Of a stretch of 64,000 nt of DNA, positions 38,749 to 50,704 are shown piece by piece. Numbering within the stretch: position 1 is the first letter of the stretch; the number at the start of each line of letters is the position of its first letter. Made by a program: the position numbers and the translations under genes. Below the pieces are notes generated by a model. The model did no database searches and was not told where the DNA came from. It saw only the letters and a list, made by a program, of their open reading frames with translations. The stretch is from assembly GCA_006503535.1 (NCBI GenBank), contig QYRS01000002.1, forward strand, positions 3,534,001 to 3,598,000, given 5' to 3'. Source of the DNA: Arthrinium phaeospermum. Lineage: Eukaryota; Ascomycota; Sordariomycetes; Amphisphaeriales; Apiosporaceae.

Positions 38749-41683
38749 TCACTGCTCCTCCCAGCTGTATCGTCTCGAGGCTGGCTGCGGTATATGTACA
38801 GCGTCAATGCCGTCGAGACAGCTGGTGGTTGGAGACGGCGCCCCCGGTGGGGTGGGTATGTGGACGAGATCGGCACGCGGGTCCAGGCGGTTCGAGAGGT
38901 CCTCCGTCCGCGGCGGCGGCTGCGGTATGTGGATGAACTCGTCCGGGCCGTCGAGACAGCTTGAGTAGGTTGGACTGTGCCCCTCTTCGGGCTCGGAAGG
39001 CGGTGTCAGCCCCCCGAAAGAACCTCGTCGCTCAATGTCGTTCTCTATAACGCGGAGCTCTCCCTGCTCGTCCTCTTCTACGGTGAAGTTGCTTCCCAGA
39101 GTATCGGCGTTCGACCCTCTCCGTGACTCCGCTACCGACGGTATAGTTGGCATAGCAAAGGCGTGTCCGTCGGGACCGACAAGCCGAGGTGGAGGTGGAG
39201 CACGCTGGTGCGGCAATCGCACATTATTTGGCAGAGGTCCGAGGCAGACTATGTTTGTGGTGTCAATAGGAGCGCGTTGGGTTACCGGCGAAGGTGGCTG
39301 TAACAACAACCCCGTGGGTGAAGTCGCTGAGGCACCGCCGGACGAGTCGGATCGACCCAGAGATCTACGATCGGCCGTGTTGGGCGAGGGCAGCGGATAC
39401 GGTATGCTGGCATTAGAGTGCGACCACGTGTTTTGTGACGTGAACGCGATGGGCGAGGGAGGATCTGGCGTACGAACCGTCCAGTCTCCTCCATGCGGTG
39501 TCATTGGAGACGGCAGAGGATACGTCGAGTTGTTACTGGACGTTGGAGATGGGGCTTGGTCCGTACTGTGGCTGTCCGAAGGTCGGTAGTGAGCCACGTG
39601 ACTCAAGTCTTGGTAACTTTTGCCGCCCTCTTCCATAGGGAATCCGTTGGCTGGTGGTGTATACTCGGGGACGGGCCCTTGTAGTTGCAGATGCATCTTC
39701 CTCCGCGCAATCTCATAGGCGGCAAGATTGTGCGTACCCTCGGAGCCAAATTCGGAGGTACCATTGAGAGAATGGGCATCTGACGCATCCAACTCTGCGG
39801 GCTCAGGAGGAACGGCCAGCTCGTACCGTTCGTGGTTCATGTCAGCTCCCACCTCGACTGCCCGGCTCGTACTTGCAGCAACCTCGTGAACGTCACTTCT
39901 CTTGGTCTTTTTCCCCGAAAACCTCTTCGTGATCCTCGAGAAGATTCTAGCAACGGGAGTCTGGGCGGTCTCTTGTTCGGACGCGGTATCGCTACCTTTC
40001 CAGTCGTCCACCTCGGATACAGGGTTCCTCATTTGCTTCTTCCTCCTCCTATGGAGACAGAGTAACGTGACTAAAGAGGCGGCCCCGACAAAGAAAGCTC
40101 CGACAGCGATACCGACTATTTGTGGTGTCCCCAATCCCTCCTGCTTATCCCCCGCCTGTGAAGGTGGACCTGGGTAAGGACTAGTGCTGTCCGACTGAAC
40201 CGTCACGATCGAGGTATTGTGGCGTGGGTTCTCGGGGAACAGTGCCTGATGGACGGAGAATGTGCTCGATTCGTAATTGGTAATCAAGTACGCCTCTTGC
40301 ATAAAAGCCCGTCCGATGATGGCCTGGCTAGCGTTGTCATGTCTTTTTAGAGGAAAGTAGGGAACGGCCGCATCGCCATAGCTAAAGAGGTTCTGAAACG
40401 GGAATCGAAGCGTCTGGGCAAACGCATTGGCCGATATCGTGATATTGACGGCTCCAGGAACATCCAGCGGATGGCCAAAGTTATCTAAGTTGTCTGGGCT
40501 GGTCAGGGTGAAAGTGAAGGAAAGGTCTGGGCGTTGGAAGCTGTCGAAGATGCCGTCGTCGGAGTACATATACAAGCCGAAGGTCTCGTTCCACTTCAGG
40601 CCAAGTGCTTGCGCAAAATGTTCGCAGACAGGGGTCGGGAGCCACAGGTAGGGTGTTGTGGTGTCAATGACAGCCTTGACCGACTCATTGAACGAGAGGA
40701 GGGTCCTCGAGTTCGAACTCCACTTGGTCGGTGCCCTGTCTGGATTGGTAACTTGGGCGCTGATCCCTCGAACTAGAACTTCGACTTCACGGTCGATATT
40801 AAGATTGAAATTTGTCGCGTGCGGGACGAACCGATTCTTGTCGTAGCCTCCCAGCGTGATGGAAACGGGCGTGCCCGATCCGCCTTCTGCTCGACTTCGT
40901 TAGTGACGGGGCCTACCACAACAACCATGCCGTACCAGCCAAACTCACCATAGTATGCCCCTGCAGTGTAGCCATAGCTATGGCTAGGAACGACGCCCAC
41001 TTGCTCGACCAAGTTCGCCAGCGGGCTCAGCACGACCGTATCCTGGAAGTTCCCCGGCGTGATCCCGAGACCGAAGAAGCCGGTGAAGTATCGTGTGTCG
41101 TTGATCCCGGCGACGATTTGTTTTTGGAGGGGCGTGTGCCACTGTTTTGCGCTATCGTAGACGACCACCGTTTCCATGGCATAATCGCCGTTTCCTGCGA
41201 GATTGTCCGACCCCAGTTTGAATTGACCCAGCGGTCCCCAGCTTTTGGATGCGCCAACGTCGAAAACATTGCCCCGGGACGTTCTGCAAACATTTGCTGT
41301 TTCAACGTCGTTAGTACGGAGAGCTTACACAGCAGTCAGTCGAACTTGGACGTACTCGAATCGCAACCGCTACTTTCTACAACCCATAGTTCCGAGAGGG
41401 CCGTGTTCACAGTGACATCGACTTGCTGGGCGGGTTCTCCGACAAAGAGCCCAATAGTGGACCAGTTGCCGTCAATGCCGTACCTATACCAAGCAATTGG
41501 GTATTAGTATTATTGGTGCATCCCTTGCGTATGTGTAGGTATGTAGTTGGAAAAAGCGTTGCACACATGCCATTGTTGGGAGGGCTCGAGCCACAGAGCC
41601 TCAAGATCGGCGGCCACCCGCGTACTCGTGGCGAACACAAATAAAGCTCCGAGAAGCGATGGCGCATATCGTGTCGAACACAT
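38749..41683 (-). CDS. membrane-anchored pepsin-fold protein with degenerate active site
   Basis: This is a surface protein of the A1 (pepsin-like) fold, probably not an active protease. Exons 41683-41565, 41483-41356, 41296-40949 and 40886-38749 sum to 2733 nt (910 aa). A signal peptide covers residues 1 to about 25. The first catalytic motif, normally DTGS, reads Asn66-Thr67-Ala68 in VTVNTALSELWVV. The second reads Asp273-Thr274-Thr275 in VIDTTTPYLWLP. Thus one catalytic Asp and both glycines are absent. The fold's C-terminal part, IIGRAFMQEAYLITNYESS, is well kept. One membrane helix, about 455-477, is followed by RRRKK and a Pro/Ser-rich cytoplasmic tail of about 430 residues, unlike GPI-anchored yapsins. 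The start at 41683 is preferred over the in-frame ATG at 41719 because the signal peptide follows directly. The first donor (GTGCAA) is the least certain junction. A receptor or scaffold role is inference. Confidence 0.86.
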
Positions 41684-43420
41684 GGTGATAGGGCGTAGTG
41701 ATATTTCTGGCCGGCACACGCAGGCGCGAGGTTACCAGTGCGCCGTCGACAGCGTCATGGAGGCTAGTGTTCGCAGCTTAGATGCCACAAGCAGGTTGTT
41801 CGAGGGGGGGTCGGCTTAGTAGACGGGGCTCTCCATGAGTATCGGGCTATCGAGTATCGTGACCGCGACAGAGGCTTTCTTCGAGTATAGCAGCTCTGGC
41901 TGGATGTGTTGCTTCGAGGCGAGGCGAGGCGAGGCAATACAGTCCCAATCGCAATTGAGGGCGCGACAACAGAAATCCCGCGAGATTGGTACCGGGGGAA
42001 AAAAACAACGGAGACAATCGATCGAGCGCAATAGCTCAATTACTTACAGCTGGAGAGATAAGTCCTCGCGCCCTCGCTCTTCCTCAGTGCCAAGTCTGGC
42101 GCTACCGGCTCTTCAGCGGGCGGACAACAAAACGTGCCTAGCGCATAGGTTAGTTTCCTATTGTGGGGGTGTTCCGGGGCTGCTATTTGATTTCTGGGTT
42201 TCTCGCCGTCCAGGTTGTGACTGGGCACCCTACTGACCCCCCTTCCCCCAAGTCAGTGCCTGTCCCAGCCCAATGCTTCAACACTCTTCACTGCCCACTG
42301 CCCACTGTCCACTGTCCACTGCACTGTCGGTACGGGCCTGCCTGCTTGCTGGCTTGCTGCCACACCAAGACACGGCCTTGTCCAAGTAGTCTAATACTGT
42401 AAGTTTAACCTTCCTGTGTCTAAGGAGTCAAGGACTCGGCTCCTTCAGCGGGAGATTAGCAGGGCCGGCGGAGCATATGCTTGCCTATGCTGCCACGACT
42501 TTCTTTTTCCACCTTTTCTTTCTCCAGTCTCCCAGTGTCGGCCAGGGCCAGCAGCCAGGGGGGCCACATGATACTCATCCCACCCTCGCCAGTCGGGTGG
42601 GCTGGGGTTGGCGAGCATTACCACGTTGAGATGGCGAAATGTAGGCGGACGGGTATGCTACTGGCCAAACTGATGCTCACGTACGATTGCTTCATTGGAT
42701 TATATGTGATGCACTGTCCTTTTGACATTGCCATGCCAGCTCTCTGAGCAGCACTCGTCATTATCCCCTCAAGAGGGCTTCGAGACATCATCACACAAGC
42801 TATCGTAGCATGCATTGCTTTTCGGGCGGGCTTCCTTTGATAGAGGGAGCTAGGGAGAGACAGCAGGAGATTGAGCCGTATCCATGTATCTTTTCGCTTG
42901 GCAACCCGCAGCACAGGCCTTGCCTAATCCACAACCTTGTCTAGACCCCTGGGTTCGGAGTCATCTTCTCGATCTCAGACCAATTAAAGCATTGCTGCGC
43001 AGGCCTCGCTCGTCCCAGGCACTTTTCATTTACACGGCAATTTTTCGACGTCTGGATAAATGCTGACAAGTGTTTTGCCGCCACATCCCGTTTGCCCCCT
43101 TCTCCGCAGGCTGTACAGTATAATACTTGCAGTGGGGAGAGAGACTACGGACACGTAGACCGGGCCAGGCGTGAGCTGGTCTCTTCCTGTGCGGCGACTT
43201 ATATCTGTAAAACACAGTGGCCAAGTCACTGCAAAGAGAACTGGGTTTCTCACTTGGATCGCCATGCCGACGTGACTGCGTGTGAAGCAAACATACAGTT
43301 CGCAAATGCCGGAGGGTGCCTGCAGGGCTAACCTTGGTAAGCATCTGGTGGGCGGCTTCTGGCATTCGGGTGGAAAGGACGGGAGTACCTTCCCGCCGTA
43401 CCCACGAAGCGAAATATGGT
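41684..43420. other. intergenic with two microsatellites
   Basis: This is upstream of the pepsin-like gene and left of the transposon. It holds four GAGGC copies at about 41915-41934 and a 7-nt repeat (CTGCCCA/CTGTCCA, about four copies) at 42291-42321. No gene is supported. Confidence 0.55.
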
Positions 43421-43429
43421 CAATACCAT
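43421..43429. repeat. left target-site duplication, CAATACCAT
   Basis: These nine bases directly precede the left inverted repeat and recur exactly at 48209-48217 after the right one. That is the mark of a transposition event. Confidence 0.88.
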
Positions 43430-43481
43430 CGCAAGCCCTGTGCGGCCGTAGGCGACTTCCTGTGCGGCCGTACCTTAACCG
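43430..43481 (+). repeat. left terminal inverted repeat (52 bp)
   Basis: It starts CGCAAGCCCTG and is GC-rich. It contains two direct copies of CTGTGCGGCCGTA at 43438-43450 and 43460-43472, 22 bp apart, a plausible transposase-binding arrangement. Weaker similarity to the other end continues inward for about 30 bp. Confidence 0.9.
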
Positions 43482-46400
43482 TATACGGTAGGAGAAATAA
43501 TATCATTTTATTAATATATATTTATAAAAATAATTACGATAAAAAATAATATACTTAATTTATATAAAGATATAAATAATACGTTAAACGCGCTTTTTAA
43601 CTTTATTATCGCCTTTAAAATAATATTAATATTACTATTAATATTATTAATATTATTATTAATAATAACTTCGCCGACCCCCTTTTTATATACTTATTTC
43701 GATAATAATATATTTAAAAAAGCTTAATTTACTTTCGATTTTATTATCGCCGCCGTTTAATCGGTTATTATACGCGCCGAATTTATTTTTTAAAAAAAAG
43801 TATTAAATAAAAAAGATATTAACGGTTATATTTATTAATATAAATTAATTTATTTAAAAAAAAGCTTAACGACGCCTTTTAAAGCCGGTAAAAATCGTAA
43901 TAATTTAAATAATATTAAATAATATTATATTAATTTTTATTACTTAATATATAAAAAAGGAAATTAAATAAATATTAAAATAATAATTTATAACGATTTA
44001 ATTATTAATATTTTAAATTAATTAAAAAATATTTATTAAAATTATATAATATATAATTATAAATTACTTACTTTTAATAAAACTTATTAATTAATAATTA
44101 ATTAATAAACCGGTATTATATTAACTATATAAAGCATTATTATAACTTTAAATATTAATTAAAAATTAATTATATTTAATATTGCCGATTAAATAAAATT
44201 AATATTTTTAAAGTTTATAATTATATCGAAAAATATAAAAATATATTAATATAAAATCATTAAAAAAAATACAATATATTATCGGCGACGATATATTTCT
44301 TTTTAATATTAAAAGAATTAAAAAAAGCCGGTAATATTTAATATATATTAAACGCGAAATTAACGATTTAAAAAGCTATATTTAATATATTTTTTAAATT
44401 TATAAATAATATATTAATTTTTAAAAAAAAAACTTAAAATTCTTTTCCGTTAATAATATTTATAAAATTAATAAATTAATTATTTTCTAATATAAATAAT
44501 AATTATTAATATATTTAAAAATTAAATTTAATATACCCCTATATTAAATTTTTAATGTCTTTTCGTTTAATAATATAATTTTAATTACTTAAACCTCGTT
44601 AATCGCGAAAAAAAAGTTATATATACGTAGGTATTAAAATAATTAAAAATATATAAAAAAATATATTAACTTTATTTATAATAAAATTACGAAAAATTTA
44701 AACTAAGCCGGTTAATATTATAAGCCGTAAGTATTTATTAATAACTTTAATATCGGTTTTAAAAAAATAACTCGCTACACCTTTTTAAATACTATTAAAT
44801 ATTAATTTTATATATAATATATATTAAAAAAAATAATATAATTTACCCTTTAAAAGTATAATTATCGATAAGCGTAATAATAATATTAATAATAAAAATT
44901 TAAATTTAAACGATAACGAATTTAATAATTTCTATTTAAAAAAATTAATAAATAAAATATTTAATAAAAAACTAAATAAATATATTTTAATTACTTATAA
45001 TAATAAAAAATATATTAATAATTTTATTAATTAAAATAATATTTTTATTAAACTCGATAACCTTATAAAAAAACATTAATATTAATTATAAATTCGGGTT
45101 TTATTAAATTCGTACCTATTAATTTTAATTAAATATATATTAATAACGCCGATAATATTTTATTAATTTAATAATATATATATACGCCGATAAAAATAAT
45201 AATTTTAATAAAAATAAAATATTCTATAAAAAAAGTTCCTTAAATAAAATAATTATAAAAGTTTAATTATTATATACTTTAAAAAATATTATATTCTATA
45301 TATCAATTAAATCGCGAAATACGCTATTAAACGTTATCGCAATTATAATATCCGTAATATTAACTATATCGAAATATTATACCGAATAATTAAAAAATAT
45401 TTAAAAAATTAATTCGCATCGCTTTTAAATTTATATTTTATTATATTTACTATTTAAAAAGAATAAAATAAACCTTAATAATTTAATTAATAAAAAAAAA
45501 AACTTAAGTCTTTTTTTATTTAAAAAAACTCGATTTTTTTTATAATATAAAATATAATATAAACTTTTATATATTTAAATTAATTTATAACCGATTTATA
45601 ATTATAATAATAAAAAAGTTTAAAATTATTTATTTAAATATATAAATAATTTTATTATAAAATTTAAATTACCGTACTTTTATTTTATTAAAAAAACTAT
45701 TTAAATTAATTATCGGTTAAAAATAAAATTAATTAATATATTAATATATCTATAAAAACAACGTAAATATATATTATTACGTTTTTATTATATATTTAAT
45801 TATTATTATTTTTAATTAATATTATTAAAAAACCGTCGTTTATAATATAAATAAAACTTTCGTATTTAATTAATAAAATAACGTAATAAAAATATATCGA
45901 TACTTTTAATAATATAATAAATATATAATTAATAATTACGTTAAAAAACTTAACCGTAACGTAAATATAATTTAATTAAACCTTTTATTATAACGTATTA
46001 AATAATACGTATTAATATTTTAAAACGTTACAATTTTTTTTATAATATTATTATATATTCGTATAAAATATATAAATTTATTTAATTTATATAATAAAAT
46101 ATACCGGCCTTATAATAAATTAAATAATTTACCTTTTATATTTATATTTACCGATTATTAAGTTATAATTTTATTATTATAATTATAATATACATATTAT
46201 AATAAATAACGTTAAATATTAAAGCTAAAATAAAATTAATACCGATTATTAAAATAATAAAAATAATACCGGTTATTAAAATAATAAAATAATATTAATT
46301 ATTTAAGTAATAAAAATAATAATAATTATTTAATTAATAAAAATAATAACGATTAATAAATTAATAAATATAATATTAATAATATAATATTAATAAATAT

Positions 46401-46894
46401 AATATTAATAAATATAATAATAATAAATATACCTATAATTAAATATAATAAAATAATTTAATAATTAATAATAAATTAATAATAATAAATATAATAACGT
46501 TAATAATAAATTATATTAAATTTAATAAATTAAATTATATATTAATATATTTATTATTTAATTCTATTACAATTTTATATTATAATATAATATTTTATTC
46601 CTTAATATACCGAACGCGATTAAAAATATATTAAATATTATTAAAAATCCCGTTCTATATCGGCAATAAATATTAAAATTTATTATCAGCGAAAAAAATT
46701 AAAATTTATTATTATTATTATTATATTATAATATAAAATTAACCGGCTAGCTTTATATTATAATATATAATTTATTTAAATATTAAATTAAATATTATTT
46801 ATAACGTTTTTATTACTTTTATTACTTTATAAATATAATATTAATTAATAAATAAAAATATATTTTAAGCATTAATCGCAATAATATTATATAT

Positions 46895-47340
46895 AATAAT
46901 AAACCCTTTTTAATATTAATAAAAAATATAGTTTATTAATATTAAAAAAAAACTATTATTAATAAAAAATAACTTCTATAAAGTTTAAATTTATACCTTT
47001 TTAAATAAATAAAATATACTACTATTATATTATAAAACTCTACTTTTTCGCTTTTATAAATAATAAAAAATAATATTATTATTATATATATAATAAACCC
47101 TTTTTAATATTAATAAAAAAAAAAGGGGCGTTTATTATTATCGATAAAAACTAATAATATTAAAAAAACTTATTATTAATAAAAAAATAACCTTAATAAA
47201 ACTTAAATTTACGCCTTTTTAAATAAATAAAATATAATATTATTATATTATAAAAACCTTTTTTTTATTTAATAAATAATATATAAAAAATAATATTATT
47301 ATTATATATATAATAATAAACCTTTTTAATATTAATAATA
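46895..47340. repeat. imperfect tandem repeats within the AT-rich core
   Basis: A segment beginning AAACC(C)TTTTTAATATTAAT recurs at about 46901, 47095 and 47318, followed by similar downstream text including a TTTTTAAATAAATAAAATATA stretch. Spacing is about 194 and 223 bp. A related segment also appears near 47850-47910. These are probably decayed subrepeats of the original element. Confidence 0.55.
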
Positions 47341-48156
47341 TTAATAAATAATATATTTATTATTAATTATTTAATATATATTAAATTATATTAATTTAAC
47401 TTTAAAAATAATAAAATATATATTAAATAATAAAATATAACGCGAAAATTCGATATAATTAAATTAAATCGAACGCTTATAAATATATAAATATAATAAT
47501 AATTTATTAATTTATAAATATATAATTTAATCGATAAAAAGAAATTTTATATTAAATAATAATATAATTAATAAAAAATTTAAAAAAATTAATTATATTA
47601 AAAATCGAACTTAAATTTCTTTTTTATATTTACCCTTTCGAAATAAATTATAATAAATTTTTAATAATTAATAAAAAACGTATTATTATTATACTATATA
47701 ACTATATAAAAAAAATTATTTAAATTAATAATAAAATTTATTAAATCGTAATATATAAAATAATTATATATATAAATAAAAATAATTAAAAAAGGAATAA
47801 ATTAAGCTAAAAAAAAAAGGTATAAAATACTAAAAATTATTACAAAAAAGCTTAAACTTACGCCTCTTTTAATTAAATAAAAGCATATTATTATTATATT
47901 ATATAACTTTATAAAAAAGGTATTTTAACGATAATAATAAAATAATATTATATTTAATATTAAATAATTAATATAATATAATATTATTAATTAAATAAAA
48001 AATATAGCGTTATAATATTATTAATTAAATAAAAAGCGCGGCGTTATTAAAAATTAATCGAAAATATATATTAAGAAATTTACGCTAAAAGTCGATTTTA
48101 CGCTTAAAAATATCGGAAATATAAAAAATAAAATAATATTTTCCTCCTTTTATTTT

Positions 48157-48208
48157 CGGTTAAGGTACGGCCGCATAGGAAGTCGCCTACGGCCGCACAG
48201 GGCTTGCG
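48157..48208 (-). repeat. right terminal inverted repeat (52 bp)
   Basis: The reverse complement matches the left repeat at 51 of 52 bases. The single difference (CTATG for CTGTG) is a C-to-T change at a CpA on the plus strand, as RIP would make. The 13-bp subterminal repeat is present twice here too. Confidence 0.9.
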
Positions 48209-48217
48209 CAATACCAT
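48209..48217. repeat. right target-site duplication, CAATACCAT
   Basis: It is identical to 43421-43429. The following base also matches the base after the left copy, but nine bases is the length consistent with symmetrical inverted repeats. Confidence 0.88.
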
Positions 48218-50704
48218 CCAATAAACCGATCGATGTCTTCCCTTTTTGGGCAACTGACAGGGCAGGGGATAAAGGTACTAGGTACGGAGTAGTGGGCTGG
48301 CTGGGTCTTCGGGTCTTCTTCATACATGGGTACGGAGGAATCAAAGAAGTCGTCCTGCCCACAGCAAGATACGGGTAGTATTATAAAGCCGTCGTCCTCA
48401 TCTTGATTATGCCAGGCAGGTTGGATACGCTGCAGATGATAAGTTTTACAGACAAGCGCAAGTATACAGTAAAAGTACGCCCAGACCGGGCCCCCTGTAC
48501 ACGGCTAATAATCGCATCGCTGGGGGTAACATTGAAGGTAGAAGGCAATCAACCCGGCAATTTGGACCGGCGAGCCATCAGCCACATAATCTGACAGATG
48601 CTGAATCCTTCTGGCTGTACCACGGACGTTCAGCAGATACTGTAGCTCACGCATCCTTGGAAGTCCCCGATGGTGCTTTTTGGTAAGACATCCTTTGTTG
48701 ATCTAGGTGCGACATATTGTAGTTTTGCTTGTCAGCAGCAAACCTTGGGCCCGGAGAAGGTTGGCGGTTCAGCTAAGCCCTGCTGTTTCTCTTGACGCAA
48801 CAGACTTCTGACTTTGCTGTACCTACACGCTCGAGTAGATGAAGGCCGAGCGTGTTCAAACCAGCCGAAATCAGGGTCTCCCCTCCGTCCCGCCGCCGGG
48901 CTGTGGGTGTGGTGTTGCTGTACTTGTAGGGTGATGAAATCGCGGCACACACGGAAGTGGGATTTTAGCCTTCTCACTGCCTGCTGTCTACCTGGTACCT
49001 AGCTCGTTCTTTTGCTTGCTTTTCATGAACTCCCTCATGTTCTTTTACTTGCAATTAATGGGCAACTGTGGCAACTGAAGTCAAACATCCGTGCCACCCC
49101 GAACCGATCTCGGAGCTGAGGCGCGTCCCGCGGCTTGAAACATTGTTCGCACATCTGTGTTGACGGTCTTGTTCGCGGCGAGTATATGGAGGATACTTTA
49201 CCTAGGTAAGGTATAGGTGGGTATGGAAGTACGCCTCGGCATCGAAAGGACCATGGAGACCATTGATGGTAATAAACGGCGTAGAAGAGATAAGCCGTTA
49301 CGACATTGCCAGCACAAAACGCGGCTGGCTGCAGCAGCCCGATGCATGGAAGGCCAGGTACGTATGTTCTATCCCATTGAACACATGTATCATTGGTGAT
49401 ATGCCGCGTGCTCAAGCGGCAAGACCTGTCATTTCGGTCAAGGTTGCCAACTTGCCGGCGCACAACATCTGAGTGCGGGTCAGCTGGGTGTTGTTGATCC
49501 AGTACCACCTACCCCAACCGGACAAGCTTGCCGTCCTCTGCGCCGCTCATCAACATCGCCAGGAACCAGAACACGCAACTTTACTCGATGTGATGAAATG
49601 AAATTGGCCTGTTCTGCTATGCGTGAACCGGACAGTCAGTCCAGGCACCAAGCACGCACGACATCTGACTCGCATCCTTTCATGAATAATCAAAGCATAA
49701 TAGTCGATGCGGATGAGTACATCTCGATTCTCTACCTACAGCACGGGAAGCTTGCAATTGCATACGTACTCTACACACGACTTACTCATCCTTGGTGGCC
49801 GAGCTTCCATGTCAAGAACTATCTCTCTATCCGTTACCGAAGCGACCTAACCAGCAAACCGTTAGATAACCATGTCATTGCTGCTTGTTGCTGCCGCTGC
49901 TACTACTCTGCAATGGTAACGAAGATAACTCTTGGGATCCTGTTTTCCCCTTTGCTTTTGGCTAGGTCGTGAATTCTGTGGGACTTTCTCTCCACTACCC
50001 CCCCCCCCCCCCCCCCGATCCGTCCATCAAGGCTTGCCGATGCGATGGTGGCTGCGCGCTATGTTCTTAGACTGGTCCATCCGAGCGGTGGAGGGGGGTC
50101 TCCTAGCGAGAGACCGTTTCTCCCCGGGCCTGGGCAGCATTGCACCCAGCACCTCTGCAAACTTAGCATGCACGTAAATGAAGACCGGCCCACTCACTAC
50201 CAGCAATCTCTTAAGGGAGCACCCCGGTCTCATCTTAAGACCTAGATTACCCATTGTTTAATCTACAGTACAGGCAGACAGGGTCGCTGGAAGATGATAG
50301 CGGCTTTATTAGATGGTACCTCGTCGACCTGGCCATGCTCGCTCACCCCTGCCCTACGCAAAGGCATTGATCCCTCCGCGTCCTAATCACGCCTCCCCCG
50401 TCCCCAAACAACACAACTACCGGTCTCTTTTACATACTTACATACATTGACTGGAGGTCGCATTGCATTTTTCCGCCTCGCCGGGTTGCGTTTCGCGACT
50501 TGTTATTAGTAGCCAGGAGTTAGGTTGAGGGAGGGAGATGTTCTTGGGTTGACTAGTAATCCTACTATCTTCTTCCTTTTCCCAACATAGAGGAAACCCA
50601 GATGTGCGTTCAAGGTTCTCGTTCTGCCTCACAACCGACCCGACGGCGCAGCGCAGGGCGAGAAAAAGAAGACGGCCGGAGATCCTGCCAATTGACTGGA
50701 AACC
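48218..50704. other. intergenic right of the transposon
   Basis: No gene is supported. It contains a TACGGAGTA motif at 48283-48291 and a run of 19 C at 49998-50016. Composition returns to normal immediately outside the element. Confidence 0.5.
49998..50016. repeat. poly-C homopolymer, 19 nt
   Basis: This is an uninterrupted run of C on the plus strand. Its length may be affected by sequencing or polymerase slippage. Confidence 0.9.

Larger units (their letters stand above)
43430..48208. mobile_element. RIP-degenerated TIR DNA transposon, 4.78 kb
   Basis: The element is bounded by near-perfect 52-bp inverted repeats (43430-43481 and 48157-48208) and by a 9-bp direct repeat. Between about 43490 and 48160 the sequence is extremely AT-rich, with stop codons in every frame and no open frame of 60 codons. 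CpA and TpG are almost absent while CpG still occurs, which is the RIP signature (CpA to TpA) rather than CpG deamination. A 9-bp duplication with long terminal repeats fits Mutator-like elements, but no transposase can be read to confirm the superfamily. The ends show one difference, a CpA-to-TpA change in the right copy, so they escaped the decay of the core. It could be a full element degraded in place, or a degraded copy moved later by a relative. Confidence 0.88.

Noticed and set aside
43490..48160. Mitochondrial DNA insertion or centromere core as explanation of the AT block
   Set aside because: No mitochondrial gene remnants are visible, CpA/TpG depletion is specific to RIP, and the block is bounded by inverted repeats and a target duplication.
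50602..50704. Upstream extension of the surface-protein frame to an earlier ATG
   Set aside because: It would read through a canonical intron and lose the signal peptide that the spliced start at 50705 provides.
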